DNA from: a bacterium
Lineage (GTDB): Bacteria; Patescibacteriota; Minisyncoccia; Phycocordibacterales; JAUSIJ01
Direction of reading: 5' to 3'
Length of the DNA: 14,267 nt
NCBI GenBank assembly: GCA_030647855.1
Contig: JAUSIJ010000008.1
Coordinates: 1 to 14,267, forward strand
The position numbers and the translations under genes were made by a program. How positions within the stretch are numbered: the first letter of the stretch is position 1; each line of letters opens with the position of its first letter. Shown piece after piece: positions 1-4,347 of the stretch. The notes under the pieces were generated by a model. That model was not told where the DNA came from. It searched no databases and saw only the letters and a program-made list of their open reading frames with translations.

Positions 1-2
1 AA

Positions 3-338
3 GAAAAACTGGTTTTTGAGGAAAGTCGGAGCGGAAATGTTGACATCATATCGCTCGGTGGCGTTATTGTCGCCCAGAAAGGGTCGTCTGGAGGCGCGGT
101 CGTCGCCGAGAGTGGCAAGCTCGTGGCGATCATTGTCACGAGCACCGAGGCGCCTCAAACAAGTGAACGAGATCTGCGAGCCATAACACTCTCCCACATT
201 AATCGAAACCTCATTGCTGACAAAAATGTCAGTCTCTCTTCTTTCCTCGGAGGGAATTTGTCTCAGAAAGCAGAGGAATTCCGAAGCGGCGAATTTACGA
301 GGCTTGCGGCGCTTATCACCGACGCTCTTGTTGATTAG
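3..338 (+). CDS. Trypsin-like serine protease, C-terminal part (5' truncated by window edge)
   Basis: The frame is open from the window edge to a TAG stop and gives 111 residues. Residues 27-31 read GSSGG, followed by AVV..GKLVAIIV. This matches the GxSGG catalytic-serine motif and following beta strand of chymotrypsin-fold proteases (S1/S1C, HtrA-like); the nucleophile would be Ser29 of the visible part. The His and Asp of the triad would lie upstream, outside the window. No PDZ domain follows: about 80 residues after the motif are polar and end in ALITDALVD, so this is not a classical DegP layout. The stop is 12 bp from the convergent methyltransferase stop, with no obvious terminator between them. 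Fold assignment is fairly confident; substrate and location are unknown. Confidence 0.7.
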   Translation, partial: EKLVFEESRSGNVDIISLGGVIVAQKGSSGGAVVAESGKLVAIIVTSTEAPQTSERDLRAITLSHINRNLIADKNVSLSSFLGGNLSQKAEEFRSGEFTRLAALITDALVD

Positions 339-350
339 CTGGCCTTTTCT

Positions 351-965
351 CTACTTCCGCGCTATGCCGAAGATATGCGGAGCAATAAGACCGTTCCCTA
401 TTTTCAGTGACTCGGCTTTCACCTCGGAAAAACCGGCACGCTTGATTAAATAGAGCGTTTCCTGATCCGGGCGGCAACCGTCAGCGATGAACCCCCACGG
501 TAGCTTAAAAATCTTTTGGAAAAAGTAGAGCAAACTTCTCCGCGGCGCTGCCACGTGCTCAATAAAAATAAATTCTCCAGCCGGCTTTAACAAACGCCGT
601 ACTTCGTGGAGCACTTTGGTTAGATCTCTGACCGAGCAGAGTACGCGGGTGCTTACCACGGCATCTGCAGTATTGTCTCCTAAAGGAATTTCCTCTGCGC
701 TACTCGTAAGAAATTTATAATTATTGAATCCTATCGTGTGAGCACGGGCCTCAAAATACTCGCGCATGTGACTGTTCGGTTCGACCGCAACAAGCGTTAT
801 GCCCTTCGGAAAATACGGAAGATTGCTACCGGGACCTGAACCGATCTCCACGACCAAGCCTCGCATGCCTGAAAAAAGTTCCCTTTTAAGTCGCTCAGTT
901 TCAACTTCCGGACTTTCCGCGCCTTTCGCGAGAAGCCAGGCGTGAAGACGTTTTCGAAAACTCAT
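351..965 (-). CDS. METTL7/TMT1-like class I SAM-dependent methyltransferase
   Basis: 204 aa with a Rossmann methyltransferase core. Motif I is VVEIGSGPG (about residues 38-46), the acidic end of strand 2 is VEPN (61-64), and motif IV/post-motif is VVSTRVLCSVRD (104-115). The order EIGSGPGSNLPYFP, VLCSVRD, EHVAAP, DGC and C-terminal PHIFGIA is the signature I know from METTL7 (TMT1) thiol methyltransferases and their bacterial relatives, which are UbiE-like. The substrate in bacteria is unknown; thiols or lipids are possible. The start ATG overlaps the RNHCP stop in ATGA, so translation is probably coupled, and this is the last gene of the minus-strand run. It has no membrane anchor, unlike the animal proteins. 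Family confident, function not. Confidence 0.8.
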   Translation of the reverse strand: MSFRKRLHAWLLAKGAESPEVETERLKRELFSGMRGLVVEIGSGPGSNLPYFPKGITLVAVEPNSHMREYFEARAHTIGFNNYKFLTSSAEEIPLGDNTADAVVSTRVLCSVRDLTKVLHEVRRLLKPAGEFIFIEHVAAPRRSLLYFFQKIFKLPWGFIADGCRPDQETLYLIKRAGFSEVKAESLKIGNGLIAPHIFGIARK

Positions 966-1258
966 AGGCTGCCTTTGCTCATCAGACTAAGATCGTCATT
1001 CTTGTCCACTTTATTCTTCTTTTGCATACCGCACTTTTGGCACTTATGTAAAATGACAAATTTTCCTCTTTCCTGCTCGAACGCAACCGGTTCCATGAGC
1101 CCGCGGCAGAGTGCCAGTCGATCTCCAGGATGAACGTCCACATGCTTTGACCAGAGACACGCCGGACAATGATTCGTATAACCGCTTCCTTTAACGGCAA
1201 ACCCGCACTGCTCGCAGAGAAAATCTTCGACCGTTCGCTTAAATCTTGTATCGCTCAT
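962..1258 (-). CDS. RNHCP domain protein
   Basis: 98 aa. The arrangement F.CEQCGF (Cys15, Cys18), YTNHCPACLWSKHVD (Cys31, Cys34), PGDR....C.GLMEPV, then HKCQKCG (Cys73, Cys76) and a final N...DD matches the RNHCP domain, a small zinc-binding family of unknown function named after its RNHCP motif. Here the Arg is Thr (TNHCP). The four CxxC-type pairs suggest one or two structural zinc sites. Both ends overlap neighbours by ATGA (start with the MutY-like stop, stop with the methyltransferase start), showing a tightly coupled three-gene unit. The role is unknown. The domain call is based on motif order and is fairly secure. Confidence 0.8.
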   Translation of the reverse strand: MSDTRFKRTVEDFLCEQCGFAVKGSGYTNHCPACLWSKHVDVHPGDRLALCRGLMEPVAFEQERGKFVILHKCQKCGMQKKNKVDKNDDLSLMSKGSL

Positions 1259-1545
1259 TTGAATGTCAGTACTCCTCGTTTATACGTTATGAAACCTTCC
1301 CGGGCAAGCTCGATGACTGCTTTTTCGAGCCGGACTGACGAAAACTTTCCATCAAAAAGATTGCACTTCGCAACAACCGGTTCAGCATGCGTTTGCTGGA
1401 GCATCACCTCTGACACTAAAATCTTGTAAGGGTCAGTTGTTTCCCGCCACGGCAGATTTCTTTTATGCTTGCGGTAGTGGTAAAGAATCTTCCTCCTAAA
1501 TTTTTTAATTAGTGTCGACCCATTTCTCATTGCTTGGTAAAGCAT
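1255..1545 (-). CDS. MutY-like protein with the catalytic core missing (probable internal deletion)
   Basis: About 96 aa from ATG 1545 (TTG 1551 and ATG 1530 are other possible starts). The N-terminal half carries the A/G-specific adenine glycosylase signature: FRRKIL.HYRKHKRNLPWR, DPYKILVSEVMLQQT. In MutY about 150 residues should follow, with the helix-hairpin-helix, catalytic Asp and 4Fe-4S Cys cluster. Here the frame passes at once into VRLEKAVIELAREGFITYKRGVLTFK, which looks like the short winged-helix tail seen at the C-terminus of some MutY proteins. Only about 170 bp lie between the last MutY motif and the next start, so the core is not hidden in another frame. Glycosylase activity is not expected. 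The ATGA junction with RNHCP shows the reading frame is still kept. The winged-helix reading of the tail is inference. Confidence 0.6.
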   Translation of the reverse strand: MLYQAMRNGSTLIKKFRRKILYHYRKHKRNLPWRETTDPYKILVSEVMLQQTHAEPVVAKCNLFDGKFSSVRLEKAVIELAREGFITYKRGVLTFK

Positions 1546-1678
1546 GGGCAATTATACCTAAATTGTAGCTTTGGTTTTTCGTATACCACGCCTCACATTT
1601 TTCGGCCCGGGTCTTGTCAGGATACCTAAAACCACATTTTTCACACACGTAATGATTAGAATGAAGGGTTTGAACCAT
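1505..1678 (-). CDS. Small zinc-ribbon-like protein (57 aa), start abutting tRNA-Pro
   Basis: A short gene of 57 codons plus TAA. The protein has HYVCEKCGFRYPDKTRAEKCEAW (Cys12, Cys15, Cys28) then NQSYNLGIIAHA. From memory this matches a family of 40-50 aa Patescibacteria proteins with the pattern CxxCGF.Y.D..AEKCE.WC....SCNLEI. Two family Cys positions are Tyr here (WY and SYNL; codons TAT and TAC), each one transition from Cys, so the second metal-binding half may be lost. The ATG lies 2 nt after the tRNA-Pro discriminator base. The 3' end overlaps the start region of the MutY-like frame. Function unknown. Coding status rests on the family resemblance; the N-terminal start could be later. 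Confidence 0.6.
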   Translation of the reverse strand: MVQTLHSNHYVCEKCGFRYPDKTRAEKCEAWYTKNQSYNLGIIAHALPSNEKWVDTN

Positions 1679-1680
1679 TT

Positions 1681-1751
1681 TCGGGGCGCCGAGAATCGAA
1701 CTCGGACCTCACGCTCCCAAAGCGTGTATACTGCCACTATACTACGCCCCG
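1681..1751 (-). tRNA. tRNA-Pro (anticodon UGG)
   Basis: 71 nt on the minus strand. Acceptor CGGGGCG (1751-1745) pairs with CGCCCCG, giving the C1-G72 pair typical of bacterial tRNA-Pro; discriminator A at 1681. Anticodon stem CACGC/GCGTG encloses TTTGGGA, so the anticodon is TGG. The T arm is CCGAG-TTCGATT-CTCGG. The D stem is weak (GTAT/GTAT with wobble pairs). No CCA is encoded; the next bases are AAA, the last being the A of the zinc-ribbon ATG. It reads into the zinc-ribbon/MutY-like/RNHCP/methyltransferase genes, so it may be the first unit of that transcript. Confidence 0.93.
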
Positions 1752-1763
1752 TTTAGTCACAAA

Positions 1764-1772
1764 ATGGTAGCA
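1764..1772 (-). promoter_or_regulatory. Extended -10 promoter element for tRNA-Pro
   Basis: The minus strand reads TGC-TACCAT, an extended -10 (TGn plus a TATAAT-like hexamer) ending 12 nt before the tRNA-Pro 5' end, so transcription would start about 6 nt upstream of the mature tRNA. No convincing -35 is visible at 17-18 nt. Confidence 0.45.
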
Positions 1773-1822
1773 CACCAAATGATATCGAACCAGCCATAAC
1801 ATAAAGGACGCCTCGCTATCCT

Positions 1823-2242
1823 TTAAAGGACAAGATTCTCAAGATACTCAACCTTTGCTGTCTTATTAGCTATATCGAGATAGACGGTGACTCCATCGAG
1901 TTGCCATTCCGCATCCTCGTCAATGTCCTTTTCAACTAAGTAGGAGTTGATCGCTCGACCAAGACGTTCAAGCTTCCAGGGATGTATGTTGTCCTCGGGC
2001 CTATAATCATCCCCTTCTATCGCCTCGGAACCTGTTTCACGGGTAACATTAGATCGTGAAACGGTCTTCACCTCAATAAAATGAAGGGTTTTTCCATTCT
2101 CTGCGATGACATCTATTTCTCCCCATTTCTTTCGATAGTTCCTACAGAGAAGCTTGAAACCGCGTTTCACGAGAAACCTACAGGCTGTATCTTCGCCTAT
2201 TGCCCCTATCTTTTGCTTATCTGTCGACTCTCTGTTACTCAT
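1823..2242 (-). CDS. yraN: YraN/UPF0102 family predicted nuclease
   Basis: 139 aa from ATG 2242. The frame extends 7 codons further, but ATG 2242 has GGGAGG 9 nt upstream and directly precedes the conserved N-terminus (KQKIGAIGEDTACRFLVKRG), so it is preferred. Restriction-endonuclease-like core: Glu17 in IGED, WGEIDVIA (Glu42, Asp44) and HFIEVKT (Glu57, Lys59). UPF0102 proteins are conserved nuclease-fold proteins resembling Holliday-junction resolvases; their role is unsettled. The start overlaps the NUDIX stop by 8 nt, so the two are co-transcribed. Two parS-like sites (2033-2048, 2163-2178) lie inside this reading frame. Confidence 0.85.
   Translation of the reverse strand: MSNRESTDKQKIGAIGEDTACRFLVKRGFKLLCRNYRKKWGEIDVIAENGKTLHFIEVKTVSRSNVTRETGSEAIEGDDYRPEDNIHPWKLERLGRAINSYLVEKDIDEDAEWQLDGVTVYLDIANKTAKVEYLENLVL
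2033..2048. promoter_or_regulatory. parS-like site A (14/16)
   Basis: TGTTTCACGGGTAACA differs at two positions from the widely conserved chromosomal parS TGTTTCACGTGAAACA bound by ParB. It lies inside yraN. A GTGAAAC half site follows at 2056-2062. Confidence 0.45.
2163..2178. promoter_or_regulatory. parS-like site B (13/16)
   Basis: CGTTTCACGAGAAACC matches the parS palindrome in the inner 14 bases except for one position; both outer bases differ. It lies inside yraN, 114 bp beyond site A. Confidence 0.4.
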
Positions 2243-2657
2243 GAAACAAATCCTCCCTAACAAGCCCTTTCATCACTAACTCTTGGAAAAACTCATCCAA
2301 ATTCGCCATATTCTTAAGCTCATCAAAAGTCACCCAACGATAGTCCATGCTTTCGTCGTCAACAACAGGATCACCTTTGGTGAAACCTACATAGGTAATT
2401 CTAACTATGTGCCTCTTACCGTCCTTTAGGATGTCCTGCGCCTCCATAACCCTTGGCTCACCGATGATAGTAAGGCCTGTTTCCTCATTGACTTCCCTCC
2501 TAAGATTAGCCAAGAGTGTTTCACCTGAAACAATCCTACCGCCAACAATGTCCCAAGCCCCTTCAATCCCCGGGTATTTTGAAGACCTCTGTAGAAGCAA
2601 AAAACGGTCATTTTCAATGTTTTTTAAGAGAATTTTCACTCCCACCTGTAGTTCCAT
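2235..2657 (-). CDS. NUDIX hydrolase
   Basis: 140 aa. The Nudix box is complete: G-RIVSG-E, seven residues, REVNEETGL, fitting GX5EX7REUXEEXGU, so Mg-dependent hydrolysis of a nucleoside diphosphate linked to another group is expected. The strand before the box (LLLQRSSKYPGIEGAWDIVGG) and the later Y.GFTKGDPVVDDESMDYRWV resemble MutT-like and ADP-ribose-type members, but the substrate cannot be read from sequence. It is the first gene of a two-gene unit with yraN and its 5' end borders the putative origin. No Shine-Dalgarno precedes ATG 2657; TATAGT and TATGAT hexamers lie just upstream, so the leader is very short. A parS-like site lies inside (2517-2532). Confidence 0.9.
   Translation of the reverse strand: MELQVGVKILLKNIENDRFLLLQRSSKYPGIEGAWDIVGGRIVSGETLLANLRREVNEETGLTIIGEPRVMEAQDILKDGKRHIVRITYVGFTKGDPVVDDESMDYRWVTFDELKNMANLDEFFQELVMKGLVREDLFHE
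2517..2532. promoter_or_regulatory. parS-like site C (15/16)
   Basis: TGTTTCACCTGAAACA differs from consensus parS TGTTTCACGTGAAACA at one central base. It lies inside the NUDIX gene, where the codons spell E..TL.A, so it is not forced by the Nudix motif residues themselves. Confidence 0.55.
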
Positions 2658-2682
2658 AGACTATACGATACATCATACCCCA

Positions 2683-2714
2683 TGTTTCATAACAAACATG
2701 TTTCACGTGAAACC
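2683..2714. promoter_or_regulatory. parS site D (15/16, 2699-2714) with adjoining degenerate copy (2683-2698)
   Basis: TGTTTCACGTGAAACC at 2699-2714 differs from consensus parS only at the last base. The 16 bp immediately to its left, TGTTTCATAACAAACA, keep both outer arms of the palindrome but not the centre (12/16), so the two look like a head-to-tail duplication of which one copy decayed. Confidence 0.7.
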
Positions 2715-2719
2715 TTTTC

Positions 2720-2728
2720 TGTGGATAA
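2720..2728 (-). promoter_or_regulatory. DnaA box 1 (perfect)
   Basis: The minus strand reads TTATCCACA, the perfect DnaA box, 5 bp from parS site D. Confidence 0.6.
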
Positions 2729-2841
2729 GTATCAATAGGACTCTTCGTAACGTCGTCTTTTAGGAATTAACTTTATTATTAGCCATATTTCTGGTGTAGG
2801 ACATTATGCTTTACAGCAAAAATAAGTCATGTTATTAAGAT

Positions 2842-2862
2842 TAATCCACAGGTTTATCCACA
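2842..2862 (+). promoter_or_regulatory. Tandem DnaA boxes 2 and 3
   Basis: TAATCCACA (2842-2850, one mismatch) and TTATCCACA (2854-2862, perfect) face the same way with a 3-bp gap, a spacing that would favour cooperative DnaA binding. An AT-rich stretch lies to the left. Confidence 0.6.
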
Positions 2863-2961
2863 GTTTTGGACTCATTAACCCTTATTTTTCGTATTACGCT
2901 GTCTCGCCTAGGATCATCATATAGGACGCACGGTGTCTTTTAGAGTCAGACTGGGTTAGAG

Positions 2962-2970
2962 TGCTATACT
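2962..2970 (+). promoter_or_regulatory. Extended -10 promoter for a leaderless HSD-like mRNA
   Basis: TGC-TATACT (2962-2970) is an extended -10 box. It ends 6 nt before ATG 2977, so the predicted +1 falls on or next to the A of the start codon and the mRNA would be leaderless. No clear -35 is visible. Confidence 0.5.
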
Positions 2971-2976
2971 TTGTCA

Positions 2977-3915
2977 ATGAAGGAGGCGATCCTCATAGGT
3001 ACTGGTCTTGTTGGGTCTGAAATCCAAAGACTCGGAAAGGGGAGTCTCCGTATCAAGTATCTTTTAAGAACAACCGGTATTTATAGCGAGAGTGGCGATA
3101 AATTGACTACTCTGAGTGAGCTCCCAAAATATACAGATGTCGATATTGCGATCATTGCAATCCCAACTCTTGATAACGGTGAAAGGGCATTTGAATATTT
3201 ACTGCATTTTCTAAAAAAGGGAGTTCCAGTCGTAACCTGCGAGAAAGGTGCGCTTGCTAACTTCTTTCCTGAACTCAAGCCGTATCTTCGTAGCGTCGGC
3301 TATTCGGCAACCGTTGGGGGAGGAACACGTATGATTCCTTTCCTGCAAGGGTACGATAATAAAAAAATTGAAAGCATTTTAGCGGTTATTAATGGCACTT
3401 TAAACTATATCGGTTCACAAATTGCCGCAGGAGAGGAGCCCCGGGCGGCGGTAACACAAGCGATCGAAAATGGCTACACTGAGCCGGGACCAACAGGCCT
3501 CATTGCCCTAATAAATAATGAAATGCAAGATGTTCTTTTGAAGTGCATTATCCTTGCAAACACCTTTAATAAAGACTTCGAGTTGCGCGCCTCTAACGTG
3601 CCGTGGGAACCTATCAGTGAGTCGCAACTTGAAGAAATTGCATCGAATAGTAAAACTTTGCGGTGCCAACTCTCAATCTCCAAAAGCAGACCCGCCTCAA
3701 GAATCGGCGGGTTTTTGCTGAAAGAAGGCGACTGGTATATCGCCGCTGGTTTCATGCCTATAGAACGGCTTGGTAGCAATGTATCCCTTGGCGTTGAAAA
3801 TATTTTGATTATTAAGGGCTCGGACGGTGAACGGGTTCTCCGAGGACCCGGGGCAGGCAAAACACCAACCGCTCTTTCGATGCTCGAAGATGTTATGGGA
3901 CTGTTGGGAGAGTGA
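2977..3915 (+). CDS. Homoserine dehydrogenase-like NAD(P)-dependent oxidoreductase
   Basis: 312 aa from ATG 2977 (an in-frame TTG at 2971 is less likely). N-terminal Rossmann fold with GTGLVG (8-13); VVTCEKGALA (86-94) corresponds to the HSD VTANK segment; VGGGTRMIPFL (113-123), INGTLNYI (138-145) and GYTEPGP (167-172) match the HSD substrate region; GPGAGKTPTA (290-299) matches the HSD GPGAGG..TA signature. By comparison with yeast HSD the active-site Glu169, Asp185 and Lys189 are kept (QDVLLK for DVARK), but the Asp-rich loop after EP is replaced by GPTGLIALINNE. Length and lack of an ACT domain fit the short monofunctional form. HSD reduces aspartate semialdehyde to homoserine; no other Thr/Met pathway genes are nearby, so substrate and role are uncertain. 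An intrinsic-terminator-like hairpin lies inside the gene. Confidence 0.8.
   Translation: MKEAILIGTGLVGSEIQRLGKGSLRIKYLLRTTGIYSESGDKLTTLSELPKYTDVDIAIIAIPTLDNGERAFEYLLHFLKKGVPVVTCEKGALANFFPELKPYLRSVGYSATVGGGTRMIPFLQGYDNKKIESILAVINGTLNYIGSQIAAGEEPRAAVTQAIENGYTEPGPTGLIALINNEMQDVLLKCIILANTFNKDFELRASNVPWEPISESQLEEIASNSKTLRCQLSISKSRPASRIGGFLLKEGDWYIAAGFMPIERLGSNVSLGVENILIIKGSDGERVLRGPGAGKTPTALSMLEDVMGLLGE
3687..3716. terminator. Terminator-like hairpin inside the HSD-like gene
   Basis: CCCGCC (3691-3696), a 9-nt loop and GGCGGG (3706-3711) are followed by five T; the outer AGCA/TGCT bases can extend the stem. This has the form of an intrinsic terminator but lies in the coding frame, about 200 bp before the stop, where it encodes RPASRIGGF. 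Confidence 0.45.
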
Positions 3916-3922
3916 AATGCTG

Positions 3923-3993
3923 TGCGGGCAGGGGTAATCGAAACCCCGCCTCGTCCTTGGCAAGGACGCGTCCTACCACTAAACCATGCCCGC
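3923..3993 (-). tRNA. tRNA-Gly (anticodon GCC)
   Basis: 71 nt on the minus strand. Acceptor GCGGGCA/TGCCCGC, anticodon stem CGTCC/GGACG around TTGCCAA (anticodon GCC), T arm GGGGT-TTCGATT-ACCCC. The discriminator base (3923) is A, while bacterial tRNA-Gly usually has U73. CCA is not encoded (ACA follows). Convergent with the HSD-like gene, 7 bp apart. Confidence 0.93.
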
Positions 3994-4013
3994 AAAATAG
4001 GGAAGACTCTGGT

Positions 4014-4043
4014 ACTGTATCACGCGGGAGACTGATCTTTCAA
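4014..4043 (-). promoter_or_regulatory. Promoter of tRNA-Gly
   Basis: On the minus strand TTGAAA (4043-4038), an 18-nt spacer and TGA-TACAGT (-10 at 4019-4014, with extended TGn) form a sigma70-type promoter; the -10 ends 20 nt before the tRNA. Confidence 0.55.
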
Positions 4044-4077
4044 GCCTATTTTAAAATTTCTTTTTGATGTCGAGTAG

Positions 4078-4083
4078 TATAAT
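4078..4083 (+). promoter_or_regulatory. -10 box for tRNA-Arg (and probably cca)
   Basis: A perfect TATAAT ends 10 nt before the tRNA-Arg 5' end, putting +1 near 4090. The -35 region is AT-rich without a clear hexamer. No other convincing promoter lies before cca, so tRNA and cca may share this transcript. Confidence 0.55.
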
Positions 4084-4093
4084 ATGTGAGGAC

Positions 4094-4165
4094 GCGCCCG
4101 TAGTGAAATGGATATCATAACTGCCTTCGAAGCAGTCGTTGCGGGTTCGAATCCTGCCGGGCGCG
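4094..4165 (+). tRNA. tRNA-Arg (anticodon UCG)
   Basis: 72 nt. Acceptor GCGCCCG (4094-4100) pairs with CGGGCGC (4158-4164), discriminator G at 4165. Anticodon stem ACTGC/GCAGT with loop CTTCGAA gives anticodon TCG. T arm GCGGG-TTCGAAT-CCTGC. CCA is not encoded. Its T-loop/acceptor 3' half is repeated exactly 165 bp downstream. Confidence 0.93.
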
Positions 4166-4168
4166 CTC
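4148..4168 (+). repeat. 21-bp direct repeat, copy 1 (inside tRNA-Arg 3' end)
   Basis: Begins in the T loop (CGAATCCTG) and runs through the acceptor 3' strand and discriminator plus 3 nt. Identical to 4313-4333. Confidence 0.9.
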
Positions 4169-4176
4169 ATTGTGTG

Positions 4177-4347
4177 GTCGGGAAAAGCCAACCGTTTGGC
4201 TTTCGACAGGATTCGAAAGGCGGAATATGCTGCCGCAAGCAGCCATGAGCCGGCCTCGCCCATAAGCTACGGCTGAGAGGGTCGCGGGTTTGCGGAAGGC
4301 AAAACCTGTGACCGAATCCTGCCGGGCGCGCTCGTTTTTACTCTAAA
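4177..4347 (+). ncRNA. Candidate structured RNA leader of cca
   Basis: By eye this segment folds compactly. Hairpin A: GTCG + AAAGCCAA paired with TTGGCTTT + CGAC, loop CCGT (4177-4207). Long-range helix AGGATTC (4208-4214) with GAATCCT (4314-4320), stacking directly on A. Inside it are hairpin B, GCTGC-CGCAA-GCAGC (4229-4243); a possible H-type pseudoknot, AGCCG (4248-4252)/CGGCT (4270-4274) crossed by CCTC (4254-4257)/GAGG (4277-4280); and hairpin C, 14 bp with two G-U pairs and one bulged A, loop GGAAG (4280-4313). The 3' strand of the long helix lies in the second copy of the tRNA-Arg 3' end. The structure ends 27 nt before the cca ATG. No known RNA family was recognised. It could be a cis-regulator of cca, a decayed insertion at the tRNA, or both. 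Confidence 0.5.
4313..4333 (+). repeat. 21-bp direct repeat, copy 2 (tRNA-Arg 3'-end duplicate, 14 nt before cca)
   Basis: Exact copy of tRNA-Arg positions from T loop to 3 nt past the discriminator, without a tRNA body. It is followed by GTTTTT and the cca start. Repeats of a tRNA 3' end are typical of att sites, but the 144 bp between the copies hold no integrase or open gene. Confidence 0.9.

Larger units (their letters stand above)
2658..2976. other. Candidate replication origin (oriC) with parS
   Basis: A 319-bp gene-free stretch. It holds a 15/16 parS at 2699-2714, perfect DnaA boxes (TTATCCACA) at 2720-2728 (minus) and 2854-2862 (plus), a one-mismatch box at 2842-2850, and AT-rich DNA from 2761 to 2850 that could be the unwinding element. 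The two right-hand boxes are in tandem, 3 bp apart, in the same orientation. Most flanking genes are transcribed away from it. dnaA, dnaN and parAB are not in the window; oriC away from dnaA is known in several bacteria. The call rests on motif clustering only. Confidence 0.6.

Noticed and set aside
3474-3995. 173-aa minus-strand frame across the HSD-like gene and tRNA-Gly
   Set aside because: Antisense to a well-supported gene and a tRNA; composition typical of a shadow frame.
4266-4320. TPP riboswitch, because of CTGAGA
   Set aside because: The second conserved TPP segment and the GAACCTGA motif are absent and no thiamine gene is nearby.
4177-4333. tmRNA (ssrA): TTCGACAGG, GGCCTCG and a pseudoknot-like region recall the 5' domain of tmRNA
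   Set aside because: There is no matching 5' acceptor strand for the 3' end, no tag reading frame with a resume codon, and the segment is less than half the usual tmRNA length.
4148-4333. Prophage or integrative-element att pair at tRNA-Arg
   Set aside because: Only 144 bp lie between the repeats, without integrase or any gene; kept only as an alternative origin of the duplicate.
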